Shown: positions 17,295 to 26,496, numbered from the stretch's first letter. The stretch is DNA of 64,000 nt from Paracoccus zhejiangensis (GCF_002847445.1 NZ_CP025431.1:1-64000); one strand, 5' to 3'. Notes: generated from the sequence alone by a model not told the origin. Translations and numbers: made by a program.

Positions 17295-19267
17295 CGCGCG
17301 GGCCTCATCATCAGCCAGATCAGCCAGGGCGCGCCGATCAGCGACGCGAACAGCCCAAGCGGCAATTCATAGGGAAAGCCGGCCATGCGCGCACCGAAAT
17401 CGGCGGCCAGCATCAGGCCGGCACCGATCAGCGCCGCGCCGGTCAGGTGGTCCTGTGGCCGCGCGAGCCCAAGCCGCCGCGCCATATGCGGCGCCACGAG
17501 GCCAACAAAGCTGAGCGGCCCGATCAGCACCGTCGCCGCGCCGGTCGCAAGGCCGGCCAGCACGATCAGCAAGGCCTGCGCCCGTCGCACCGGCATCCCG
17601 ACACCGCCGGCCACCGCGATCCCCAGCGGCAAGAGACCCAGCCAGCGCCGCACCGTCAGGGACATCAGCCACAGGGCCAGCGCAACGCCAGCCAGCGACA
17701 GCGCGCCCGGCATCTCGACCGCCGAAGAGGAACCGCTGAGCCAGGCGAGGATCGCCCAGGCCTTGGCATCGCCGCGCGCCATCATCGCGGCCAGCACGGC
17801 GGATGCCAGCGCCGAGACCGCGATGCCGGCCAGCAGGATCCGCTCGGGCGGCATGTCGCGGCGGCTGACATAGCTGGTCAGCAGGACCAGCGCCAGCGCC
17901 GCACCGGCCATTGCGCCCGCGACCAGTTGCGGTGCCGTGGGGGCGGCGACCAAGTAGATCATGGCCGCAAAGCCAAGCGAGGCCCCGCCCGAGACGCCCA
18001 GCACCTCGGGCGAGGCCAGCGGGTTGGCGGTCAGGCGCTGCAGGATCGCGCCGGCAAGGCCAAGCGCCGCGCCCGCCGAGACCGCCGCGATCAGACGCGG
18101 CAGGCGCATGGGCAGGAAGGCAGTGAAGCTGCTCCAGTCGAGCACCGCCCATCCCCCCGGCACGCGGCCGATCCAGACCAGAACCAGCGCCGCGGCCACC
18201 AGTGCAGCGGCCATCCCGATCAGCAGCGGCCCTGCCCGGTTGCGGCGCGGGACCGGACCCTCGGACGCCTCGGCTCCTGGTGGGGTCGAGCCGCGCAGCC
18301 GCGGCAATAGCCAGATCAGCAGCGGGCCGCCGATCAGCCCGGTCAGCGCACCAGTTGGGTACATCTCGCCGGTCTGACCCGCGACCAGGAGGACCAGACC
18401 GTCGGCCAGCGACAGGACCAGCGCGCCCAAGAGCGGCGACAACGCAAGCACCTGACCGACGCCGCGCGCGCCAAGGCTGCGGGCCAGGGCCGGCGCTGCC
18501 AGACCGACAAAGGCGATCAGGCCTAGCTCGGCAGAGACGCAGGCCGCCAGCCAGACCGCCAGCATCACCGCCACCAGCCGGATCAGCGCGATGTTCAGGC
18601 CCAGCCAGGCGGCTCCCTCGGCCCCCAGAGACAGCACCCGCAACGGTCGCGCCAGCAGGGCCGCACCCACCGCCCCCACCAGCAGGACCAGCGCAAGGCC
18701 GCGCACGCCGGACCAGTCCTGCTGCACCAGCGAGCCGCCGTTCCAGATGACCAGCGACAGCAGGTATTCGCCCTGCGCCAGCGTGACGGCGGTGGCGATG
18801 GCGCTGGCGGTCATGCCGACCAGCATCCCGGCGATGACCATGGTCACCGGCGCGAAGGCCCGACGCGCGCCCACGGCCAGCACCACCGCAGCGGCCAGCC
18901 CCGCCCCCGCCATGGCCACTGGCCAGCGCCCCGTGGCCAGCAGATCGGGCGCAAGGATGGTCGCAAGCACCAGCGCCAACTGCGCGCCGCCCGAGATGCC
19001 CAAGGTGGTCGGGTCGGCAACCGGGTTGCGCAGCACCACCTGCAGGATCCCACCACAGAGGCCAAGCGCCGCCCCGGCGATCAGCGCGATGACCCCGCGC
19101 GGCATCAGCCCGAAAAACAGGCGGATCTGGTCAAGGCTCATTGCCCCGACCGGCAGTCCTGCGCCCGACCACTCGGCCATGGGCAGCAGGGCCGTGGCAG
19201 CGGCAAACCACAATCCGAACGCGATGAGGCCCATCACGGGCAACCCTATCAGGACCCGCCGTCTCAT
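17291..19267 (-). CDS. fhuB: Siderophore ABC permease, fused double domain (FhuB-like)
   Basis: A 658-residue FecCD permease with two tandem halves, the arrangement of E. coli FhuB (about 660 residues). Each half repeats the family motifs: an RLPR/IRLFFGLMPR-type start, a GAALGLAGAILQ (second half) or GAALGLCGGILQ (first half) segment followed by NPLASPEVLGVSGGA or NPVADPTTLGISGGA, and a late GLVAPHMAR or GLAAPALAR coupling loop. Around 18-20 helices are visible. The start at 19267 (MRRRVLIGLP) is in an ATGA overlap with the binding-protein gene; a longer frame begins inside that gene and has no hydrophobic start. One chain thus replaces two permease subunits. Confidence 0.92.
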   Translation of the reverse strand: MRRRVLIGLPVMGLIAFGLWFAAATALLPMAEWSGAGLPVGAMSLDQIRLFFGLMPRGVIALIAGAALGLCGGILQVVLRNPVADPTTLGISGGAQLALVLATILAPDLLATGRWPVAMAGAGLAAAVVLAVGARRAFAPVTMVIAGMLVGMTASAIATAVTLAQGEYLLSLVIWNGGSLVQQDWSGVRGLALVLLVGAVGAALLARPLRVLSLGAEGAAWLGLNIALIRLVAVMLAVWLAACVSAELGLIAFVGLAAPALARSLGARGVGQVLALSPLLGALVLSLADGLVLLVAGQTGEMYPTGALTGLIGGPLLIWLLPRLRGSTPPGAEASEGPVPRRNRAGPLLIGMAAALVAAALVLVWIGRVPGGWAVLDWSSFTAFLPMRLPRLIAAVSAGAALGLAGAILQRLTANPLASPEVLGVSGGASLGFAAMIYLVAAPTAPQLVAGAMAGAALALVLLTSYVSRRDMPPERILLAGIAVSALASAVLAAMMARGDAKAWAILAWLSGSSSAVEMPGALSLAGVALALWLMSLTVRRWLGLLPLGIAVAGGVGMPVRRAQALLIVLAGLATGAATVLIGPLSFVGLVAPHMARRLGLARPQDHLTGAALIGAGLMLAADFGARMAGFPYELPLGLFASLIGAPWLIWLMMRPAR

Positions 19268-20175
19268 ATCGCTGCAACCGGTCCCGCCGCGAAGGCCTCT
19301 GCCAGGTGCCGCGCGAAGCGCAGCGCCGAGGGGACGGCGCCAAAGGCGTTCATGCGCGGCAAATGGTAAAGCCGTCCCCCGGCGACGGCGGGTAGCCTCT
19401 GCCACAACACGCTGCGCGCCAGCCCGTGCCGCGCCTGCGGTGGAACATCACCGATCACGACCAGCCGCGCATCCGGCATCCCGGCTAGACGGTCGATCGG
19501 CACCGGGGCCAGAAAACTGAAGGCCGTGGCCTCGCCCCAGGCATTGGTCAGCCCGAGCCGGGCCAACGTGCTGCCAAAGAGGCTGTCGAAGCCGAAGACC
19601 CGGATATGCCGCGCATCGCCGATATTGATCAGGCAGACCGGCCGGTCGGCATGGCCGGCCAGCGCCGTCCGCTGCCGGTCGAAGGCGGCATTTGCTTCAT
19701 CCGTGGCCCGATCTGCCGCCGACGCATCATCAAGCGCGGCGGCAAGGTCATAGAGCGCCGCCATGGCCTTCGGCAGCGGCGGCTGACCCGGATCAAAGAA
19801 GGGCAGGCTCAGCACCGGGGCCAGCGGCTCCAGCCGGTGCTGATAGCCGGTGTAATAGGGCGAGCTCAGGATCAGGTCCGGGCGCACCAGCTGAAGCAGT
19901 TCGAAATTCGGCGCGCCGCGCAGGCCCAGGTCGGTGACATCGGCGGGGATCTGTGGCTCGACCGCGTCCTGCCGAAAGCGGATCAACTCGCAGGCCGCGA
20001 CCGGCATATGGCCAAGCGCCACCGCCGTTTCCAGCATCGCCCAGTCAATCGCCGCCAGTCTCGGGCCGGCCGGAGTTGCGGCCCGCAAAGGCAGGCCCGC
20101 CGCCAGCACGAGGCCGGCGGCGGTCAGGATGGCACGTCGGTCGGGCCGGAAGCGTATCGCCCGCCCGGTTACCAC
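19264..20175 (-). CDS. fhuD: Siderophore-binding periplasmic protein (FhuD-like)
   Basis: A roughly 303-residue class III periplasmic binding protein. The core matches FhuD: RLAAIDWAMLETAVALGHMPV near residue 40, LGLRGAPNFELLQLVRPDLIL with the YTGY loop, and a WQRLPAVAGGRLYHLP segment near the end. No in-frame ATG precedes the conserved core, so I use GTG at 20175, which overlaps the receptor stop by seven bases. The N-terminus then reads VVTGRAIRFRPDRRAILTAA, with an RR-x-hydrophobic stretch that looks like a Tat signal, as seen in many FhuD proteins. Translation would be coupled to the receptor gene. The start choice is the weak point. Confidence 0.8.
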   Translation of the reverse strand: MVTGRAIRFRPDRRAILTAAGLVLAAGLPLRAATPAGPRLAAIDWAMLETAVALGHMPVAACELIRFRQDAVEPQIPADVTDLGLRGAPNFELLQLVRPDLILSSPYYTGYQHRLEPLAPVLSLPFFDPGQPPLPKAMAALYDLAAALDDASAADRATDEANAAFDRQRTALAGHADRPVCLINIGDARHIRVFGFDSLFGSTLARLGLTNAWGEATAFSFLAPVPIDRLAGMPDARLVVIGDVPPQARHGLARSVLWQRLPAVAGGRLYHLPRMNAFGAVPSALRFARHLAEAFAAGPVAAI

Positions 20176-22268
20176 TTGTAGGTGACTTTGGCCGCGATGG
20201 TCCGGCCCTCGCCATAGGAGCAATAGGAGAAGCCGCAGGCACCGACATAGACCTCGTCGGTCAGGTTCGCGATGTTCAGCGACGCTTCCATGTTCTCGCG
20301 CTGATAGCTGGCGCTCAGGTCAACCAGCGTCACGCTGTCAAGCTCGGCCGAGTTGGCGTTGTCGATGAAACGGGTGCCGATGTAGCGGACACCACCGCCG
20401 GCGCGGAAGCCGTTGCCGAAATCGCGGTCAAGCCATAGGTTCGCCAGATGGTTCGGGGCGTCGGCCATTTCCTTGCCGCTGATCGGATCACCGGCCGGGG
20501 CGATCTGCTCGGTCTTGTTATAGGCATAGCCGCCGCGCAGCCGCCAGCCGTCGGAGAGTTCGGCCGTGGCCTCCAGTTCGAAGCCGCGCGACTTGACCTC
20601 GCCGACCTGGCGCAGCCCCTGCACCGTCACCCCGTCGACGACTTCGGTCACCCCGCGGGTCAGGTTGGTCTGCCGCAGGTCATAGACCGAGGCGGTGATC
20701 AGCCCGACAAAGGCGGTCGGCTGATACTTGATGCCGGCTTCCCACTGCTCGCCCTCGGTCGGCTTCAGCACCTCGCCGTCCAGGTTGACGCCGGCCTGCG
20801 GATCGAACGAGGTCGAATAGCTGAGATAGGGCATCAGGCCATTCGCCATGACATAGGACAGCCCGGCCCGGCCCGTCACCTGATTGTCCTTGAATTCGGA
20901 GACGCTGCCATAGCGTTCGCCGCTCTGCTCGACCCAGTCATAGCGCAGGCCGAGCGATCCGCGCCAATTGCCATAGGAAACCTCGTCCTGCGCATAGACG
21001 CCGACCTGCCGCAGCAGCACCGGCCCGGCATTCGGCGGGCCAAAGGGGATCTGACCGCCGGCGTAATAATCGGGATCGCTCAGGTCCAGATTGGATGCCG
21101 TGCCGAACTGGCTGCTTTCATAGGCATCGTATTTCCGCGCATCCACGCCGAACAGCAGCCGGTGGCTTGCCTGCCCCGTGACGACCTCGCCCGACAGGCG
21201 CGTGTCGACGCTGATGGTCTCGCTTTCCTCCGATTGCCGACTGGACCCGCGGCTGATCGTGTCGGCGTCGATCATCGCGATCGCGTAGGTGCTTTGGTAA
21301 TCCCAATCGAATTTCTCGTAGCGGAAGCCCTGGCTCAGCTTCCAGCCATTGTCCAACTCGTGCCCGATCTCGACACCGATGGTGTAGAGCCTGCGGTCGC
21401 TGTCATCCCAGTCCTTCTGCCCGGTATAAAGCTCGCGCAGCGCCTCGCCGTCGCCGACCTGTGTCAGCGCATAGGGAACGCCGGTCGGCGACATCGGCTT
21501 GTCCTTGGTGTAGGAAGCCAGGAAATCGATGGTGGTGGCGGCGCTGGGGGTCCAGCGCACGGCGCCGGCCAGATAGCCACCCTTGTCGGTCAGATCCTCG
21601 ATCTGGGTCGAGCTGTCGCGGCCGATCCCGGTCAGGCGGAAGGCCGTCTGGTCATTGGCAGCCCGGTTCACGTCGAAGAACAGCTGGCTGCTGCCATTGC
21701 TGTCATAGCCCAGGCCGATCTCGCTGGCCTCGGTGAAATTGGCCCGCTTCTGCACCATGTTGATGACACCGAGCGGCGAGCCGGCCCCGTAGAGCGAGGA
21801 CGAGGGGCCGCGCACCACCTCGATCTGCTGCATGCCGTAAAGCTCTTGCCCGACCGCCCCGAAATAGCGGCCTTGCCGCAACCCGTTCACATATTGCGCG
21901 CTATCGGCCTTGAAGCCGCGGATATAGGGCGTGTCAAAGCGCGGATCGGTGCCGAAGGGTTCGGCCAGAATGCCCGCGCTGTAGCCCAAGGCCTGGCCCA
22001 GGTTCTCGGCACCCTGCGCCTCGATCTGGCTGGTGGTGATGACCGAGACCGACTGCTGCATCTCGGCGATCGGCGTATCGGTCTTGGTTGCCGCCTGCGA
22101 ATAGTCGCTGAGGAAACCTTCGGGCTCGACCGAGGTGTCGGTCGTGGCGGTCAGGGTGATCCCGTCCAGAACGATGGTCTGGGCGGCCTCCTGGGCCTGG
22201 GCGGTTGCCGTCCCGATGGCCAGCGCGCTGGCACCGAGCAGAACGGCTGAATGAAGCTTGAGATGCAT
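20169..22268 (-). CDS. TonB-dependent ferric siderophore receptor (FhuA-like)
   Basis: A 699-residue outer-membrane receptor of the FhuA/ferrichrome group. Residues 1-26 form a signal peptide ending in AQA. A plug domain follows (TPIAEMQQSVSVITTSQIE, then PYIRGF and VEVVRGPSSSLYG-x-GSPLG-type motif), and then a beta barrel ending in a C-terminal aromatic-terminated strand (AAKVTYKW). The ATG at 22268 (MHLKLHS) gives the signal peptide; the longer frame start does not. It imports iron-loaded siderophore, probably hydroxamate type given its fhu-like partners, with energy from TonB encoded elsewhere. It is the first gene of the minus-strand operon and is divergent from the siderophore-interacting protein gene. 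Confidence 0.92.
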   Translation of the reverse strand: MHLKLHSAVLLGASALAIGTATAQAQEAAQTIVLDGITLTATTDTSVEPEGFLSDYSQAATKTDTPIAEMQQSVSVITTSQIEAQGAENLGQALGYSAGILAEPFGTDPRFDTPYIRGFKADSAQYVNGLRQGRYFGAVGQELYGMQQIEVVRGPSSSLYGAGSPLGVINMVQKRANFTEASEIGLGYDSNGSSQLFFDVNRAANDQTAFRLTGIGRDSSTQIEDLTDKGGYLAGAVRWTPSAATTIDFLASYTKDKPMSPTGVPYALTQVGDGEALRELYTGQKDWDDSDRRLYTIGVEIGHELDNGWKLSQGFRYEKFDWDYQSTYAIAMIDADTISRGSSRQSEESETISVDTRLSGEVVTGQASHRLLFGVDARKYDAYESSQFGTASNLDLSDPDYYAGGQIPFGPPNAGPVLLRQVGVYAQDEVSYGNWRGSLGLRYDWVEQSGERYGSVSEFKDNQVTGRAGLSYVMANGLMPYLSYSTSFDPQAGVNLDGEVLKPTEGEQWEAGIKYQPTAFVGLITASVYDLRQTNLTRGVTEVVDGVTVQGLRQVGEVKSRGFELEATAELSDGWRLRGGYAYNKTEQIAPAGDPISGKEMADAPNHLANLWLDRDFGNGFRAGGGVRYIGTRFIDNANSAELDSVTLVDLSASYQRENMEASLNIANLTDEVYVGACGFSYCSYGEGRTIAAKVTYKW

Positions 22269-22428
22269 GATGGCTTGTCCCTTGACCCGTGTTTCTTTAT
22301 CCCTGACCAAAACAATCAGATAAAGTCAATTGCCCATCTTACGAGCAACTGCCCAGCATGGCCGGTTTTGTTGATTGAAACACTAAAGTTTTGGAGGCGA
22401 CCGGGATGAGACAGGAAGAGGGCAGAGC

Positions 22429-23403
22429 GTGAGCCACCATCGAAGCCATCGTCGTCTTGGGCTGATTCGGCGCGGTTCGGGGGCAGCCATCGCCGCGCTG
22501 CAGGCGCGCGCAGCCGCGTGGGACGTGCCGCTGAGCGAGCACGAGAACGGTCTCAGCCTGTCCGTCTGGGGCAGCGAGTTGCGGCTGACCCACGAGCAGT
22601 CCGAGCTGCGGATCGAGCTTCTGGCGCCCGAAGAACGTCTGACCGGTGTGCTGCGCGACAGCGCGACGGAGCTCTTTGCCGAGGTCGGCATCAGCGTCGA
22701 ATGGGATGATCTCGAGGTCGGGGCGCTGGCGCCGGGCCTGTCGCTGATGCGCGTCCTGTCGGTCACCCGGCCAAGCCCGAACTTCCTCCGCGTCTGGCTG
22801 GCGGGCGCGGATGCGGCGCGACTGGCGACCGGCGGATTGCATTTTCGCCTGCTTCTGCCGCCCGCCGGGCGCGACCCGGCCTGGCCCCGCGTCGGCCCGA
22901 CCGGGCGCACGGTCTGGCCCGAAGGCGCCGACGCCCTGCATCGACCTGTCTACACGGTGCTGAACCAAGAGGGCTGCTGGCTCGATTTCGACATCTTCCG
23001 CCATGCCGACAGCCCGACCTGTCACTGGGCCGAAGGCGATCCCGTCGGACAGACGATCGGGGTGATGGGGCCGGGCGGTGGTGCCTGCCCCGAGGCGGAT
23101 CGCCTCTGGCTCTATGGCGACGCAACCGCGCTACCCGCAATCACCCGGATGATGCGGCTTGCCCGAGGCCGGGTCTCGGCAATGATCGACTGCCATCCCG
23201 AGGATCTGGGCGAATTGGCCGGCGACCCGCGCGTCAAAACCGGCAGCGACCTGCTGGGCGCGCTGCGCCGGCAGGGCGCAATTGGCGATGGCGATGTCAT
23301 CTGGTTCGCGGCCGGGGCGAAGGACGCCACAGCCGCCCGCGTCATCCTGAAGGATGCCGGGGTTCCGAAACGGCAATGCATCGTTGCGGCCTACTGGTCG
23401 TAG
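22429..23403 (+). CDS. Siderophore-interacting flavoprotein with N-terminal DUF2218-like domain
   Basis: A 324-residue protein in two parts. Residues 1-100 resemble DUF2218 (HENGLSLSVWGSELRLTHE is its core strand pair). From about residue 105 it is a siderophore-interacting, ViuB/YqjH-type ferric reductase: a VTRPSPNFLRVWLAG strand, HFRLLLPPAGR, RPVYTVL as the FAD-binding R-x-YT segment, and GDATALPAI with later Ala-Gly repeats in the NAD(P)H-like lobe. It should reduce Fe(III) held by siderophore in the cytoplasm. The start is GTG at 22429, seven bases after AGGAAGAGG; the nearest ATG upstream hits a stop. It is divergent from the receptor by 160 bases, so a shared iron-responsive promoter is likely, but I could not assign a clear Fur or Irr box. 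Confidence 0.8.
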   Translation: MSHHRSHRRLGLIRRGSGAAIAALQARAAAWDVPLSEHENGLSLSVWGSELRLTHEQSELRIELLAPEERLTGVLRDSATELFAEVGISVEWDDLEVGALAPGLSLMRVLSVTRPSPNFLRVWLAGADAARLATGGLHFRLLLPPAGRDPAWPRVGPTGRTVWPEGADALHRPVYTVLNQEGCWLDFDIFRHADSPTCHWAEGDPVGQTIGVMGPGGGACPEADRLWLYGDATALPAITRMMRLARGRVSAMIDCHPEDLGELAGDPRVKTGSDLLGALRRQGAIGDGDVIWFAAGAKDATAARVILKDAGVPKRQCIVAAYWS

Positions 23404-23488
23404 GCCGGGCACCGACCGTCGGGAGCACGACCGACATCGCCTTCGTCGCGATGCTGGTGATCGCCGCCCTGTGGCAGAAACTTCGCAG

Positions 23489-24535
23489 CTAGCCCGGCAC
23501 CACATCATCCCGCACCGCGGCGGATGATCCGCGTTCGATGAATTCGGACGGCAGCAGCACCCGGCTCTCCGCGATCGGCAGTCCCCTGAGTCGCCGCACC
23601 AGAAGCTCGGCGGCGATGCGGCCCTGCGCCTCGGCCTCGATGCGAACCGTGGTCAAAGGCGGGGCGATCGAGGCGGCGAAGGGCAGGTCGTCGAAGCCGA
23701 TCACCGAGACATCCTGCGGCACCGACAGCCCCAGCGCGGCCAGCGCGCCGATAACGCCAAGCGCAATCGTGTCATTGCCGGCAAAGATCGCGGTGATGTC
23801 CGGATGCTCTGCCATCAGCTGAAGCGTCGCCGCATGTCCGCTCTCGGCGCTGAAATCGGCATGGACGATGGCGCTCTCCTCCATCGTGACGCCTTGCGCC
23901 GCCAGCGCGCTGCGCAGATCACGCAACCGGCCTTCGGTGGCGGCGAAGTCGATCTTCGAGAAGGGGATGCAGCCGATCCGCCGATGGCCAAGCCCGACCA
24001 CATGGGCGGCGGCCTTCAGGCTGCTCTCGACGATGGTCGAGGAGACGGCGATTTCCTTGGGATGGCCGATCGAGCCGATCAGCACCATGGGAAAGCCGCT
24101 GTCGATCAGGTCGGTCAGGTCCTTGTCCGAGGCGCTGGGGCTGAGCACCAGCAGACCGTCGATGCGCCGCGAAACGACCAGGTCGTTATAGGGGTTCACC
24201 CCCTCGCGGCGCTGGAAGGTCTCCAAGAGCAGGCTCAGCCCCTCGCGCCGCAGCACCTCGGCAATGGCGTAATGCAGCAGGGGGATGAAGCCGTCGACGC
24301 GCAGCGAGGCGGTTTCGGTGATCAGCAGACCGACGGTATCGGTGGTCCCCTTCTTCAGCATCACCGCCGCGGAATTGGGCCGGTAGCCAAGGATCTGCGC
24401 CGCCTTGCGGACCTTGTCCTTGGTCTCGTCGCTGAGGCTGACCGCGTTCGAGCCGTTCAGCACATGCGACACGGTCGAGCGCGAGACGCCGGCCAGCTTG
24501 GCAACATCATAGCTTGAGGGTGATTTTCCGTTCAT
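23489..24535 (-). CDS. LacI-family regulator of the galactoside operon
   Basis: A 348-residue LacI/GalR regulator. The start MNGKSPSSYDVAKLAGVS at 24535 is chosen because its helix-turn-helix begins at about residue 9; an upstream ATG adds an unlikely MFYWYLPH extension. The sensor domain carries the usual SVIGFDDLPFAASIAPPLTT segment near the C-terminus. It is divergent from the galactoside operon, and CTAACACGTGTTAG palindromes occupy the gap. It is therefore the probable repressor of uptake and catabolic genes from 24675 to 34280, released by galactose or an alpha-galactoside. The unusually symmetrical operator sequence should make the target easy to test. Confidence 0.9.
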   Translation of the reverse strand: MNGKSPSSYDVAKLAGVSRSTVSHVLNGSNAVSLSDETKDKVRKAAQILGYRPNSAAVMLKKGTTDTVGLLITETASLRVDGFIPLLHYAIAEVLRREGLSLLLETFQRREGVNPYNDLVVSRRIDGLLVLSPSASDKDLTDLIDSGFPMVLIGSIGHPKEIAVSSTIVESSLKAAAHVVGLGHRRIGCIPFSKIDFAATEGRLRDLRSALAAQGVTMEESAIVHADFSAESGHAATLQLMAEHPDITAIFAGNDTIALGVIGALAALGLSVPQDVSVIGFDDLPFAASIAPPLTTVRIEAEAQGRIAAELLVRRLRGLPIAESRVLLPSEFIERGSSAAVRDDVVPG

Positions 24536-24552
24536 ATGCGGCAAGTACCAGT

Positions 24553-24566
24553 AAAACACGTGTTAG
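24553..24566. promoter_or_regulatory. LacI operator, proximal half of a pair
   Basis: AAAACACGTGTTAG carries the same AACACGTGTT core as the site at 24608. The centres are 55 bases apart, close to five helical turns, so two dimers could loop the DNA between the divergent genes. It lies 18 bases before the LacI start and probably autoregulates it. Confidence 0.7.
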
Positions 24567-24607
24567 TCAAACCTTTGGATTGACTCGACGGGGCGAATCA
24601 CGCATTA

Positions 24608-24621
24608 CTAACACGTGTTAG
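24608..24621. promoter_or_regulatory. LacI operator, perfect palindrome
   Basis: CTAACACGTGTTAG is a perfect 14-base palindrome with a central CG, a typical LacI-family operator. It lies 54 bases before the first permease gene. Confidence 0.8.
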
Positions 24622-24674
24622 CAACTCGCCGAGCCGCTTTCGGCGCATCGCAGCACCTCACGGGAGGGGAAATC

Positions 24675-25610
24675 ATGACCGCGCGAGCCGACCTTGTGTC
24701 GCATCGAGAAAGCATGCCCGAAAGCCGCCGCCGCAGCGCCCTGCGCCGCAAGGAGGCCATCGTCGGCTACCTGTTCATCCTGCCGGCGCTGATCGGCCTG
24801 ATCCTGTTCTATGTCCTGCCGACGCTGCGCGCGGCGCAGATCAGCATGACCAGTTGGAACCTGATGCGCCCGGCGAAATGGGTGGGGCTCGAGAATTACA
24901 CCAAGCTCTGGGCCGACGGGCAGTTCTGGGATTCCATGTGGATCACCCTGCTTTACGTCGCCTACAACATCCCGGTGCAGACCGCGCTTGGTTTGCTGAT
25001 CGCGGTGCTGGCCGACCGGCTGGCCAAATCGGTGACCTTTCGCGCGATGATCATCGCGCCCTACCTGATCTCGAACGTGGTTGCCGGTCTGGTCTGGCTG
25101 TTGATGCTCGACCCGCTGATCGGCGTGACCAACAGCTTTCTCGGCCTCATCGGCATCGGCCCGCAGGCCTTCCTCAGCTCGCCCGATCAGTCGCTGGTCT
25201 CGGTGGCGGCGATCTCGATCTGGCGCCATGTCGGCTTTACCGCGCTTCTCTTCTATGCCGGGCTGCAATCCATCCCGCGCGATCTCTACGAGGCCGCGCG
25301 TCTGGACGGGGCATCCGAGTTTGCCATGTTCCGGCTGATCACCCTGCCGCTGCTGCGCCCGGTGCTGGTCTTCGTTCTGGTCACCAGCGTCGTCGGCTCG
25401 TTCCAGATCTTCGACGTGATCGCGGTGACCACCCAGGGCGGACCGGCCGACTCGACCCGCGCGGTGCTGTGGTACATCTACGAAAACGCCTTCAAGTTCA
25501 GCCGCATGGGCTATGCCTCGGCGATGTCGATGGTGCTCTTTGTGATCCTCATCCTGGTGACGCTGCTGCAGATGCGCCTGTTGCGCGGCGACCAGTCGGA
25601 CTTGGGCTAA
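24675..25610 (+). CDS. Galactoside ABC transporter permease (MalF-type)
   Basis: A 311-residue CUT1 permease. The first helix is VGYLFILPALIGLILFYVLP, with five further helices, and the EAA loop reads EAARLDGASEFAMFR with a conserved Leu-Pro-Leu-Leu following. The ATG at 24675 has a GGGAGGGGAAATC ribosome site; the frame opens earlier at 24615 but that segment overlaps the operator region. It forms the channel with the permease ten bases downstream. In this operon the permeases come before the binding-protein gene, the reverse of the first transporter. Confidence 0.9.
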   Translation: MTARADLVSHRESMPESRRRSALRRKEAIVGYLFILPALIGLILFYVLPTLRAAQISMTSWNLMRPAKWVGLENYTKLWADGQFWDSMWITLLYVAYNIPVQTALGLLIAVLADRLAKSVTFRAMIIAPYLISNVVAGLVWLLMLDPLIGVTNSFLGLIGIGPQAFLSSPDQSLVSVAAISIWRHVGFTALLFYAGLQSIPRDLYEAARLDGASEFAMFRLITLPLLRPVLVFVLVTSVVGSFQIFDVIAVTTQGGPADSTRAVLWYIYENAFKFSRMGYASAMSMVLFVILILVTLLQMRLLRGDQSDLG

Positions 25611-25620
25611 GGAGACCGCC

Positions 25621-26496
25621 ATGCTCAGGACAATCACCCCGCAAAAAGCCGCAGGCTACGCCGTTCTTGCCGTGATCTGCACCGTCTCGCTTCTGCCGAT
25701 CTGGATGGCCTTCAAAACCGCGATCACCTTTCCCTCGGACGTGTTTTCCACCGCCGACCAATTGGGACTGGACCGCTGGACCTTCGGGAACTTCCCCCGC
25801 GTGCTGGGCCTGCCCAGCAGTGTCGAGCCGCCGGCCAGCAGCGGCGCACCGATCAACTTCATGATCGCGCTCCGCAACAGCATCATCTACACCGGGCTTC
25901 TGGTGACCGGGCAGCTGTTCTTCTCGTCGATGGCCGCCTATGCCTTCGCCCGCCTGCGTTTCCCCGGCCGCGACACGATCTTCTACGCGATCATCGCCGC
26001 GACCATGATCCCCTCGATCGTGCTGTTCATCCCGAACTTCGTCCTCGTGCGTCAGCTTGGCCTGTTGAACAGCTTTGCCGGCATGGTCGCCCCCAGCATC
26101 CTAATGCTGCCCTTCGCGGTGTTCTTCCTGCGCCAGTTCTTCCTGACGACGCCCAAGGAGCTCGAGGAAGCCGCGCGGCTGGATGGGCTGAACTGGTTCC
26201 AGGTCTATTGGCACATCGCGCTGCCCCTGCAGCGCGGGCCGATGGCAACGCTGGCGATCCTTCTGTCGATCCAGGCGTGGAACGATTTCTTCTGGCCCTT
26301 CCTCGTCGGACAGGGCGAGGGCACGCAGGTCATGGCCGTGGCGCTGGCGAATTTCCAAAGCCAGTCGGGTCAGGGCCAGCCCGATTGGACCGGCCTCATG
26401 GCGGCGGTGATGCTGTCGATCATCCCGGTCCTGTTCCTTCTGATCTTCTTTGGCCGCCGCATCGTCGAGTCGCTGCAGACCAGCGGCATGAAATGA
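25621..26496 (+). CDS. Galactoside ABC transporter permease (MalG-type)
   Basis: A 291-residue MalG-type permease. The first helix (AGYAVLAVICTVSLLPIWMAF) leads to KTAITFP, the conserved MalG segment after helix 1. A FARLRFPGRD turn and the EAARLDGLNWFQVYW EAA loop near residue 182 are clear, and IVESLQTSGMK is the family C-terminus. Six helices can be counted. It begins ten bases after the upstream permease with AAGGAGAC as ribosome site, and the solute-binding protein gene follows by 30 bases. Confidence 0.9.
   Translation: MLRTITPQKAAGYAVLAVICTVSLLPIWMAFKTAITFPSDVFSTADQLGLDRWTFGNFPRVLGLPSSVEPPASSGAPINFMIALRNSIIYTGLLVTGQLFFSSMAAYAFARLRFPGRDTIFYAIIAATMIPSIVLFIPNFVLVRQLGLLNSFAGMVAPSILMLPFAVFFLRQFFLTTPKELEEAARLDGLNWFQVYWHIALPLQRGPMATLAILLSIQAWNDFFWPFLVGQGEGTQVMAVALANFQSQSGQGQPDWTGLMAAVMLSIIPVLFLLIFFGRRIVESLQTSGMK

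Noticed and set aside
14520..17372. Open frame of 950 codons on the plus strand
   Set aside because: It opposes the ABC exporter and fhuC, whose Walker motifs fix the coding strand. Its predicted product is rich in Asp, Gln, His and Arg without any recognisable domain.
22269..22428. Search for a Fur or Irr box between the receptor and SIP genes
   Set aside because: The gap has A+T-rich patches, but I could not match a convincing 19-base Fur site or an Irr ICE motif, so no site is listed.
23420..23492. Short hydrophobic stretch (FVAMLVIAALWQKLRS) between the SIP and LacI genes
   Set aside because: No start codon with a ribosome site and no family; it is only about 24 codons long and overlaps the LacI stop.
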